Of a DNA stretch of 18,114 nt, positions 1 through 4,693 are shown one piece after another. Source of the DNA: CAZEQH01 sp964566875 (GTDB lineage Bacteria; Patescibacteriota; Minisyncoccia; Minisyncoccales; JANBVM01); assembly GCA_964566875.1 (NCBI GenBank), contig CAZMJM010000016.1, positions 1 to 18,114 of the forward strand, written 5' to 3'. The notes under the pieces were generated by a model. The model saw only the letters and a list, made by a program, of their open reading frames with translations. It was not told where the DNA came from and searched no databases. The position numbers and the translations under genes were made by a program. Every line of letters starts with the position of its first letter. Within the stretch, counting starts at the first letter, position 1.

Positions 1-72
1 GTCCCCGTAGTTTAACGGATAAAACAGTGGCCTCCTAAGCCGCGGATGGAGGTTCAATTCCCCCCGGGGACA
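1..72 (+). tRNA. tRNA-Arg(CCT)
   Basis: Cloverleaf read directly: acceptor GTCCCCG pairs with CGGGGAC (65-71), D stem GTTT/AAAC, anticodon stem GTGGC/GCCGC around loop CTCCTAA, T-loop TTCAATT, discriminator A72. The anticodon CCT at 34-36 reads AGG. The T stem (48-52 with 60-64) has an A-C mismatch in its middle pair. CCA is not encoded. The gene starts at the first base of the window, so its promoter is not visible. Confidence 0.93.
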
Positions 73-182
73 CAGCGTTGCTCCGCAACGAGTTATTAGT
101 AATTAGTCCTTAGTAATCCTTAGTAATTAGAAACTGTTGACTATTAGCTAATAACTGATAACTATTCGCCAAAGGCGAATCC
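73..182. repeat. Hairpin-capped TTAGT-rich spacer element (copy 1)
   Basis: Fills the whole gap between tRNA-Arg and tRNA-Ala. Left cap: hairpin CGTTGC-TCC-GCAACG (76-90), followed by AGTTATTAGT (91-100). The middle is a degenerate run of TTAGT/TAATTAG and CTAATAACT units. Right cap: hairpin ATTCGCC-AAA-GGCGAAT (164-180), then two bases and the tRNA. The same plan recurs at 761-936, 1919-2068, 5920-6016 and 10466-10592. Confidence 0.75.
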
Positions 183-256
183 GGGCCCATAGCTCAGCTG
201 GCCAGAGCGTCGGTATGGCATACCGAAGGTCGTGGGTTCAAGTCCCACTGGGTCCA
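183..256 (+). tRNA. tRNA-Ala(GGC)
   Basis: Acceptor GGGCCCA pairs with TGGGTCC (one G-T wobble). D arm GCTC/GAGC has GG in the loop. Anticodon stem TCGGT/ACCGA encloses loop ATGGCAT, giving anticodon GGC. T arm GTGGG/CCCAC with loop TTCAAGT; discriminator A256. No encoded CCA. A hairpin ends two bases upstream of the 5' end. Confidence 0.95.
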
Positions 257-333
257 CTCGATTCACCCCTCGATAGCCCTCGGGGTTCACTCGTGGCAAG
301 CCACCCAATAATTGTTACCGCATTGTTAAGTCC

Positions 334-372
334 TGAATGAAGCGAGTGACCTGAGCGAGCGGAGCGAGTCGA
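334..372. repeat. GC-rich GCGAG palindromic repeat, left copy
   Basis: The stretch 350-372 (starting CCTGAGCGAGCGG and ending AGCGAGTCGA) is the reverse complement, with 3 mismatches in 23, of 765-787 beyond tRNA-Phe. The two copies therefore form imperfect inverted repeats around the GIY-YIG gene and tRNA-Phe. The GCGAG/CTCGC words also appear in the hairpin at 1030-1062. This resembles REP-like intergenic palindromes; the family assignment is inferred. Confidence 0.6.
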
Positions 373-395
373 ATGGTCATCAACGTAAAAGTTTT

Positions 396-659
396 ATGCC
401 TTACGTTTACATGGCGCAGAACGACGAAAGCAGACTTTATGTTGGAGTGTCGAAAAATCCTGTGACTCGTTTGCAAGAACATAATAATCGGTGTGGGTCT
501 CTCTTTACTAAACAGGGTAATTTTAAGATTGTTTTTATGGAAGAATATCAAACGCTTGCAGGGGCCCGTAAGCGAGAAATACAGATTAAAAAATGGAGAA
601 GAGAGAAAAAGGAGAGGCTGATTGAAAGATATAAGAACGGGTTGACCACAATAAATTAA
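396..659 (+). CDS. Small GIY-YIG domain protein (putative nuclease-like)
   Basis: This 87-residue protein has the layout of single-domain GIY-YIG proteins of the YhbQ/UPF0213 type. The first motif is degenerate (YVYM, residues 3-6), the second is LYVG (14-17), followed by Arg25 and His29 at the usual spacing and a basic C-terminal helix rich in Arg and Lys (about 58-78). Nothing else is attached: no DNA-binding module and no intron around it. GIY-YIG domains cut or bind nucleic acids in homing, repair and restriction enzymes; the role of these small stand-alone members is mostly unknown. The ATG at 396 starts right at the domain and has no Shine-Dalgarno sequence. The gene ends 29 bp before tRNA-Phe and sits between inverted GC-rich repeats, so mobility of the block is possible but unproven. 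Confidence 0.85.
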   Translation: MPYVYMAQNDESRLYVGVSKNPVTRLQEHNNRCGSLFTKQGNFKIVFMEEYQTLAGARKREIQIKKWRREKKERLIERYKNGLTTIN

Positions 660-688
660 AAACTTGTGATTGTCTGCGGAGCAGATAA

Positions 689-760
689 GCCGCGGTAGCT
701 CAGTGGTGGAGCGTCTCTCTGAAAAAGAGAAGGTCGGTGGTTCAATTCCACTCCGCGGCA
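689..760 (+). tRNA. tRNA-Phe(GAA)
   Basis: Acceptor GCCGCGG/CCGCGGC, D stem GCTC/GAGC, anticodon stem TCTCT/AGAGA with loop CTGAAAA (anticodon GAA), T arm GGTGG/CCACT with loop TTCAATT, discriminator A760. CCA is not encoded. It is followed at once by a CCCTTCGAC...CAGGGC element. Confidence 0.95.
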
Positions 761-936
761 CCCTTCGACTCGCTTTGCTCGTTCAGGGCAAGCCACATTA
801 GAAATTAGTATATTAGTTTATGAGTTGATGAGAAAGCGAGTGTAGTTAGTGAGTGCCTGGAAGAATTCACTCATTAACTAAAGCCCGCGAAGCGGGCGTA
901 CTCCTAAACTAATTACTATTCACCGAAGGTGAATAC
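761..936. repeat. Composite spacer: CCCTTCGAC...CAGGGC element, TTAGT tract and hairpins (copy 2)
   Basis: Starts at the base after tRNA-Phe with CCCTTCGAC and reaches CAGGGC about 20 bases later; 765-787 is the inverted partner of 350-372. It continues with TTAGT-type words, a GCCCGC-GAA-GCGGGC hairpin (883-897), more CTAA words, and a closing hairpin ATTCACC-GAA-GGTGAAT (918-934) two bases before tRNA-Gly. No open frame of interest lies in it. Confidence 0.65.
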
Positions 937-1008
937 GCGGGTGTAGTATAACGGCTAGTACATAACCTTGCCAAGGTTACGGCGAGGGTTCGACTCCCTT
1001 CACCCGCT
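937..1008 (+). tRNA. tRNA-Gly(GCC)
   Basis: Acceptor GCGGGTG/CACCCGC, D stem GTAT/GTAC with GG in the loop, anticodon stem TAACC/GGTTA with loop TTGCCAA (anticodon GCC), T arm GAGGG/CCCTT with loop TTCGACT. The discriminator is T1008, as is normal for bacterial tRNA-Gly. CCA is not encoded. Confidence 0.95.
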
Positions 1009-1029
1009 CAAAGACCAGGAAGTGATTTT

Positions 1030-1062
1030 TGAGCGAGGCTCGCCCTCCGGGCGGCTCGCTCA
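1030..1062. repeat. GC-rich hairpin of the GCGAG family
   Basis: TGAGCGAG (1030-1037) pairs with CTCGCTCA (1055-1062), and CGCCC (1041-1045) pairs with GGGCG (1049-1053) around loop TCC. It lies 21 bp after tRNA-Gly. No T-run follows on either strand, so it does not look like a complete intrinsic terminator. It shares words with the repeats at 350-372 and 765-787. Confidence 0.55.
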
Positions 1063-1083
1063 CATAGTATACTGGCGTCCTAA

Positions 1084-1103
1084 GGAATAACGGGCGTTAT
1101 TCC
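1084..1103. repeat. Perfect inverted repeat/hairpin of unknown role
   Basis: GGAATAAC (1084-1091), loop GGGC, GTTATTCC (1096-1103): 8 perfect pairs. No T-run follows. It could be an RNA hairpin in the tRNA-Gly read-through or a DNA operator; the sequence does not decide. Confidence 0.5.
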
Positions 1104-1124
1104 ATTATCTAATTTCAAGGTTTG

Positions 1125-1181
1125 TCCTGTACCCAGTGTTGCAGGACATAGAATTCCTGTTCTACGTGGTACAGGATTTTT
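1125..1181 (+). terminator. Nested hairpin with T-run, probable terminator before the 3D-domain gene
   Basis: Outer stem TCCTGTACC (1125-1133) with GGTACAGGA (1168-1176), nine perfect pairs. An inner stem CAGGA (1142-1146) with TCCTG (1155-1159) lies inside. TTTTT (1177-1181) follows immediately. This fits termination of the upstream tRNA transcript just before the next promoter. The long 34-base loop with an internal stem is unusual for a terminator, so a cis-regulatory RNA remains possible. Confidence 0.5.
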
Positions 1182-1184
1182 ATA

Positions 1185-1213
1185 TTGACACAGCCTTTAT
1201 AATAAGATATGAT
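1185..1213 (+). promoter_or_regulatory. Sigma70-type promoter for the 3D-domain gene
   Basis: TTGACA (1185-1190) and TATGAT (1208-1213) are separated by exactly 17 bp. A second -10-like word, TATAAT (1198-1203), lies between them without a matching -35. With the 17-bp pair, transcription would start near 1220, downstream of the ATG at 1209. With TATAAT, it would start almost at that ATG. Confidence 0.6.
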
Positions 1214-1778
1214 TACGCAAATCTGGAAATTATTTATGTTACTCATAAAGTCCAAAAATAAAGGGGAAAAAAGGATTTTTTCCGCAAAATTTCGGTTTTT
1301 TCTATCAAGCGGAGCATTATCAGCCCTGTTTATCGGGCTTCTGTTTCAGGCTTACCCCCTGTCTGCTTCTAGGGCGCAACAAAGTTCTCAATTGGCCGAT
1401 AAGAACACCCTTCCCTTGATAATCTTTCAGCGCAATTCTTTGTCTTCCTTTTCCAATCCCGTTAATCCTCCTCCCGAGGTGGAGAGAGAGATACCGGTAG
1501 TCATCACTGCCTATTCCAGCACCCCCTCCCAGACCGACGATACACCCTTCATTACCGCCGCCGGTACCCTGGTTAGGGAAGGAATCGTGGCCAACAATTA
1601 CCTGGCTTTCGGTACGGAAATCAGGATTCCGGAAATATATGGAGACAGGATTTTCGTGGTGGAAGACAGGATGAGCGACAGCAAGGGTTACTACCATGTG
1701 GATGTCTGGCTGCCCGATTATTATCAGGCTCTTGCTTTCGGTGCCAGGAGAACCCACATTGAGATTCTCAAGAGATAA
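1209..1778 (+). CDS. Exported 3D-domain (double-psi beta-barrel) protein
   Basis: 189 residues. A basic N-terminus is followed by one hydrophobic segment (about residues 30-48, ending before SRAQQ), either a signal peptide or an anchor. After a Ser/Pro-rich stretch (about 50-95) comes a C-terminal domain with VITAYSS (97-103), TDDTPF, AAGT, IVANN, a FGT..RIPE strand, VVEDRM and HVDVW. This is the pattern of the 3D/RlpA-like barrel found in MltA-type lytic transglycosylases and YuiC-like proteins. In the family, paired aspartates act on or bind peptidoglycan, so the likely site of action is the cell wall. The ATG at 1209 lies inside the best promoter (TTGACA-17-TATGAT); the ATG at 1236 (residue 10) is a credible true start. 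It converges with the tRNA-Leu(TAA) transcript at a shared terminator. Confidence 0.85.
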   Translation: MITQIWKLFMLLIKSKNKGEKRIFSAKFRFFLSSGALSALFIGLLFQAYPLSASRAQQSSQLADKNTLPLIIFQRNSLSSFSNPVNPPPEVEREIPVVITAYSSTPSQTDDTPFITAAGTLVREGIVANNYLAFGTEIRIPEIYGDRIFVVEDRMSDSKGYYHVDVWLPDYYQALAFGARRTHIEILKR

Positions 1779-1794
1779 AAAGGGAAAGTCTTTT

Positions 1795-1824
1795 AAAAAA
1801 AGCCTCGTCAAAGAGGCTTTTTTA
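1795..1824. terminator. Bidirectional intrinsic terminator
   Basis: GCCTC (1802-1806), loop GTCAAA, GAGGC (1813-1817), flanked by an A-run on the left and a T-run on the right, so the stem extends through A/T pairs. It can end the 3D-domain gene on the plus strand and the infB-rbfA-tRNA-Cys-tRNA-Leu transcript on the minus strand. Confidence 0.85.
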
Positions 1825-1834
1825 AATATCACTG

Positions 1835-1918
1835 TGCCCGGGGAGGGACTTGCACCCTCACGGAGGAAACTCCACTGGATTTTAAGTCCAGACCGTCTGC
1901 TGATTCCGGCACCCGGGC
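1835..1918 (-). tRNA. tRNA-Leu(TAA) with A18/G55 elbow
   Basis: On the minus strand: acceptor GCCCGGG/CCCGGGC, D stem CCG/CGG, anticodon stem CTGGA/TCCAG with loop CTTAAAA (anticodon TAA), long variable arm, T stem GAGGG/CCCTC, discriminator A. The D-loop is GAATCAGCAGA, with AG where other leucine tRNAs have GG at 18-19. The T-loop is TGCAAGT instead of TTCAAGT. The stems are intact, so it is unlikely to be a pseudogene. CCA is not encoded. Confidence 0.93.
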
Positions 1919-2068
1919 GGATTCAGCTACGCTGAATAGTTCTTAGTATTTAGTAATAAGAACCGGTCGCTTCGCTCCCTGTAATTACTGCGTAATTAAG
2001 AGTTTTTAGTTATGAGACTAATTACTGATAACTATTAACTAACGACTGAATTGCGAAGCGATTTACTG
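1919..2068. repeat. Hairpin-capped TTAGT-rich spacer element (copy 3)
   Basis: Spans the gap between tRNA-Leu(TAA) and tRNA-Cys. Left cap ATTCAGC-TAC-GCTGAAT (1921-1937), two bases from the tRNA-Leu 5' end, then AGTTCTTAGT. The middle carries TTAGT and CTAATTACTGATAACT words plus a GGTCGCTTCGCTCC patch. Right cap AATTGC-GAA-GCGATT (2049-2063), five bases from the tRNA-Cys 3' end. Confidence 0.7.
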
Positions 2069-2140
2069 AGGCCTGGGTGGGAATCGCACCCACGTATAAC
2101 AGTTTTGCAGACTGTTGCCTTGCTACTTGGCTACCAGGCC
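2069..2140 (-). tRNA. tRNA-Cys(GCA) with A18/G55 elbow
   Basis: On the minus strand: acceptor GGCCTGG/CCAGGCC, D stem GCC/GGC, anticodon stem ACAGT/ACTGT with loop CTGCAAA (anticodon GCA), T stem GTGGG/CCCAC, discriminator T, the usual cysteine identity base. The D-loop AAGTAGCAA has AG rather than GG at 18-19, and the T-loop is TGCGATT rather than TTCGATT: the same double change as in neighbouring tRNA-Leu(TAA). CCA is not encoded. Confidence 0.93.
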
Positions 2141-2168
2141 CTTTGGGGCCAGTTAGGATGTTAGCCTA

Positions 2169-2510
2169 TTATTCTTTTTTCTTCAACCTGTCCAATATTG
2201 CTTCAATCCTCGCCGCCTGCTCCGTTTTCTTATCATAAATAAACTTAATTTTCGGTATCGGCCTCATCTTCAACCTGGCATTCAATTTTTGCTGGAGGAA
2301 GTAAATCTGTCTCCGGATCGTCAACAGGGTCCGCTCTTTATTTTTTTCCGGCAGAATACTGACAAAAACCTTGCATTCACGTAAATCAGGGGAGGCGGCT
2401 ACTTCGGTGATGGTTACCAAGGTGCCATCTTCCAGACTCAATTCCTTCAGCATTATCTTTGACAGCTCGTCCCTTATTAATCTGTTTACTCTCAATATTC
2501 TTCGTGACAT
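2169..2510 (-). CDS. rbfA: Ribosome-binding factor A
   Basis: 113 residues, the normal length for RbfA. It starts SRRILRVNRLIRDELSKI, the helical N-terminus of the family. The KH-like fold follows: VTITEVAASPDLRECKVFVSI (about 32-52), with the strand-helix join ASPDL and the 'KVFVS' strand, then a long helix (about 62-80) and the closing strand RPIPKIKFIYD (about 82-92). RbfA binds the 30S subunit during late 16S rRNA maturation. The gene begins one base after the infB stop codon, the classic infB-rbfA pairing, and is probably translated by coupling. No terminator follows; the transcript can run on through tRNA-Cys and tRNA-Leu to the terminator at 1795-1824. Confidence 0.95.
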   Translation of the reverse strand: MSRRILRVNRLIRDELSKIMLKELSLEDGTLVTITEVAASPDLRECKVFVSILPEKNKERTLLTIRRQIYFLQQKLNARLKMRPIPKIKFIYDKKTEQAARIEAILDRLKKKE

Positions 2511-2511
2511 C

Positions 2512-4017
2512 TTAGAGTTCTCCTTTTTTCCTCTCTCTCTTATAAATTTTCAAAACGTCACCTTTCTCTATTCTTTTACCGCCTTCATATAGAATACCGA
2601 TCTCATCTCCCCTGGAGGCCTTCTCAATGCTTTTTTTATTTTTTTGGAGGTCAACCATTTTTCCCCGGTCTATGACCTCTTCTTCCCTGGTAACTTCAAT
2701 TAATGTCCCTTTTGTCACTTCTCCTTCGGTTATCCTGCCTCCCACTATCTGCCGGTTCTTTTTGCTCCAGAAAGTCTTCAACACCTTCAGGGTGCCCAGA
2801 TCCGTCCTGACATCTTCGGGTTCCAGGATACTCTTCATAACCTTCCTCACCTCCTCTACCAGGTCATATATTATTTCAAAATCCCTTATCTGTACCCTTA
2901 CTTCTTCTCTCTGCAGCAATTTTTGGGCGATGGGATTCGTCTTCACCCGGAAACCAAGTATCAGGGCGCGTGAATTCTGGGCCAGTTTGACGTCGTTTTC
3001 ATTGATGTCTCCCACCTCTGCCTTAAGGATTCTAATGGCCACTTTTTCCTGCGGCAGGCTCTGGAGTATCTGCTCTACGGCCTCCACGGAACCGGCAACG
3101 TCAGTTTTCAGGATGACATTTAATGTTTTTTGCCCGGTCTCCTGGCCGGTTTCAACCACCTTCTTTTCTTTCCCGCGGGTTTGTCCCTCCTCTATGAATG
3201 ATTCGGCTTCTTCAAGGTCAGGGAAGGTTCTGAATTTTTCTCCCACCGATGGTACGCTTCCCAGTCCCAGGCAGACCGCCGGGTCTCCCGGCAGGACCTC
3301 CTTTATGGGTTTTCCCTGAAAGTTTTCCAATATCTTTATCTTTCCCGCCGTTGATGGTGTAGCGATGATGCTGCCTACCTGAAGTTTTCCTTCGGACAGG
3401 ATTAGAGTGGCGGTGGGTCCTCTCTTGCTGTCTATGTAAGATTCTATGACTACTCCTGATGCAGGCTTTCCGGCGTCGGTTTTTAATTCCTGCATCTCTG
3501 CCACCAGCCCTATCAGGTCCAGGAGATCCTCTACGCCTTCACCGGTTTTAGCCGATATTTTCACCGAAGGCGTTTTTCCTCCGACGGATTCTACGGATAT
3601 CCCTTCCTTTTGCAGTTCGTTTTCCGCCCGGCGGGGATCGGCTTCCGGCCTGTCCATCTTATTGAGGGCTACTATACAGGGGATATCGGCCTCCTTGATG
3701 TGGCGGATTACCTCCTTGGTTTGGGCCTCAACCCCTTTGGCGCTGTCTATAACCAGGATGGCAATGTCGGCCGCCTTAGCTCCCCGTGACCTCATTTGCG
3801 AAAAAGCTTCGTGTCCCGGGGTGTCGATAAAGGTGATTTTTTTACCCTTCCTTTCCAGCTGATATGCCCCTATGTGCTGGGTAATTCCCCCCGTTTCCTT
3901 TTCAGCCGTATGGCTCTCTCTGATGTTATCAAGCAGTGTAGTCTTCCCGCTGTCTATGTGGCCCAAAACCACTACCACGGGAGGCCGGGTTATTAAATTT
4001 TCTTTATTATTTTTCAT
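2512..4017 (-). CDS. infB: Translation initiation factor IF-2 (short form)
   Basis: 501 residues. The GTPase domain starts almost at once: G1 GHIDSGKT (19-26), G2 GGIT (43-46), G3 DTPGH (65-69, with the catalytic His), G4 NKMD (119-122), G5 SAK (155-157). Domains II, III and the C-terminal fMet-tRNA-binding barrel follow, ending at KIYKRERKKGEL. The long N-terminal region typical of IF-2 in E. coli and many other bacteria is absent, as in other reduced genomes. The usual His in the P-loop word DHGKT is Ser here. IF-2 places fMet-tRNA on the 30S subunit and promotes 50S joining. Its start overlaps the end of the DUF4446 gene by 11 bp, and rbfA starts one base after its stop, so the three form a tight operon. 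Confidence 0.97.
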   Translation of the reverse strand: MKNNKENLITRPPVVVVLGHIDSGKTTLLDNIRESHTAEKETGGITQHIGAYQLERKGKKITFIDTPGHEAFSQMRSRGAKAADIAILVIDSAKGVEAQTKEVIRHIKEADIPCIVALNKMDRPEADPRRAENELQKEGISVESVGGKTPSVKISAKTGEGVEDLLDLIGLVAEMQELKTDAGKPASGVVIESYIDSKRGPTATLILSEGKLQVGSIIATPSTAGKIKILENFQGKPIKEVLPGDPAVCLGLGSVPSVGEKFRTFPDLEEAESFIEEGQTRGKEKKVVETGQETGQKTLNVILKTDVAGSVEAVEQILQSLPQEKVAIRILKAEVGDINENDVKLAQNSRALILGFRVKTNPIAQKLLQREEVRVQIRDFEIIYDLVEEVRKVMKSILEPEDVRTDLGTLKVLKTFWSKKNRQIVGGRITEGEVTKGTLIEVTREEEVIDRGKMVDLQKNKKSIEKASRGDEIGILYEGGKRIEKGDVLKIYKRERKKGEL

Positions 4018-4399
4018 TTTCTTTAGTTGGGTTTTCGATTCCTTCTTTTTTGGCTTCTTCTATCGCCCTTCTTTCTTCTTCGGAAAGAAGATACTTTGAC
4101 TTGCCGTTTCCCACCGGCTTGGCAAAAACCTTATTGTCTTGGCGTCCGTAGAGGCTGGTGATGACTACGCCGTTATCGTTTTCGTCGAGGAGAGCAATGG
4201 AAAAACTCTGGTCTCCGCCCGATTCTTTGAACGGATTGAACCGGATTATCCCCACCTTCCGCACGGAAGATTGAATTTTTTTCTCCAGGATTTTCAGGTG
4301 TTTTAATACCGCAGAAAAATCGGTTTTCAATTTCTGAAAGGCGCCCAATATCTCTTCCAAATTTTCTGGCTCCTTTTTCTTTTTAAAAAAATCAATCAT
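4007..4399 (-). CDS. DUF4446 family protein
   Basis: 130 residues. The N-terminal half (about 10-48) is a charged amphipathic helix region with coiled-coil character (LEEILGAFQKL, VLKHLKILEKKI). The conserved core comes next: VGIIRFNPF (49-57), GGDQSFSIALLDENDNGVV (about 61-79), TSLYGR, and KYLLSEEERRAIEEA near the end. This is the DUF4446 signature; no enzymatic motif is visible. Many DUF4446 proteins carry a transmembrane helix at the N-terminus; I see none here. It is the first gene of the infB-rbfA operon and overlaps infB by 11 bp, which suggests coupled translation. Function unknown. Confidence 0.85.
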   Translation of the reverse strand: MIDFFKKKKEPENLEEILGAFQKLKTDFSAVLKHLKILEKKIQSSVRKVGIIRFNPFKESGGDQSFSIALLDENDNGVVITSLYGRQDNKVFAKPVGNGKSKYLLSEEERRAIEEAKKEGIENPTKENEK

Positions 4400-4434
4400 A
4401 TTTTTAGACTATGTTTAGATAAAATTAGGGCTCG

Positions 4435-4458
4435 CCACGTCGTTCGTGAACGACGTGG
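4435..4458. repeat. Perfect inverted repeat between tRNA-Ser and the DUF4446 gene
   Basis: CCACGTCGTTC (4435-4445), GT, GAACGACGTGG (4448-4458): eleven perfect pairs with a two-base centre, extended by CGC/GCG nearly symmetrically. There is no T-run next to it. It lies about 35 bp upstream of the DUF4446 start on the minus strand. It could be an operator-like site or a hairpin trimming the tRNA-Ser transcript. Confidence 0.55.
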
Positions 4459-4470
4459 GCGGACTGCGTC

Positions 4471-4516
4471 TCGCCGTAGCCCGCCGCCGCCGAAGGCTAA
4501 GGCGGGCGAAGGCGGA
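4471..4516. repeat. GC-rich palindromic element next to tRNA-Ser (family also found in gyrA)
   Basis: Begins TCGCCGT, contains AGCCCGCC and its near-complement GGCGGGC around GAAGGCTAA, and ends GGCTAAGGCGGGCGAAGGCGG, running into the last bases of tRNA-Ser. The right part matches 11750-11769 in gyrA with two A/G differences in 20, and the TCGCCGT start is also shared with the gyrA copy. Confidence 0.65.
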
Positions 4517-4602
4517 GGGGGTGAGATTTGAACTCACGGTCCCACTGGAAGAGGGACAATGGTTTTCGAAACCATCCCTTTTAACCACTCAGGCACCCCT
4601 CC
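4513..4602 (-). tRNA. tRNA-Ser(CGA)
   Basis: On the minus strand: acceptor GGAGGGG/CCCCTCC, discriminator G, D-loop with GG, anticodon stem ATGGT/ACCAT with loop TTCGAAA (anticodon CGA), a long variable arm (TCCC...GGGA) and T arm GTGAG/CTCAC with loop TTCAAAT. The long variable arm and G73 fit serine. CCA is not encoded. A TATTAT box on the minus strand (4612-4617) ends nine bases upstream and probably drives it. Confidence 0.95.
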
Positions 4603-4611
4603 TTAACAAAC

Positions 4612-4617
4612 ATAATA
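4612..4617 (-). promoter_or_regulatory. Probable -10 box of the tRNA-Ser promoter
   Basis: TATTAT on the minus strand, with nine bases between it and the tRNA 5' end, so transcription would begin within a few bases of the mature end. No good -35 is visible 16-18 bp upstream. Confidence 0.4.
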
Positions 4618-4676
4618 TTTCCAAATTACCATTTTTTCCCCTCAAAATCAATGTTATTTTTCAGCTTGTTAAATAA

Positions 4677-4685
4677 TGATATAAT
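4677..4685 (+). promoter_or_regulatory. Extended -10 promoter giving a leaderless message
   Basis: TGATATAAT is a perfect TGn-TATAAT extended -10. Only eight bases separate it from the ATG at 4694, so the predicted start site (about 7 bases downstream) falls at or next to the start codon. No clear -35 is present, which an extended -10 can tolerate. Confidence 0.65.
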
Positions 4686-4693
4686 CCAGAAAT

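Noticed and set aside
1..72. tRNA-Arg(CCT) as a pseudogene because of the T-stem mismatch
   Set aside because: A single A-C mismatch with all other arms and conserved bases intact is tolerated in many tRNAs.
89..163. TTAGT/CTAAT words as a CRISPR array
   Set aside because: Units are short, degenerate and abutting, with no constant repeat length or unique spacers, and no cas genes are present.
1185..1203. TTGACA with TATAAT at 1198 as one promoter
   Set aside because: The spacing is only 7 bp; the same TTGACA fits TATGAT at 1208 with 17 bp.
2627..3319. Long open frame antisense to infB on the plus strand
   Set aside because: Ser/Phe/Thr-rich translation typical of an antisense shadow, with no motif, start signal or promoter; infB on the other strand has full motif support.
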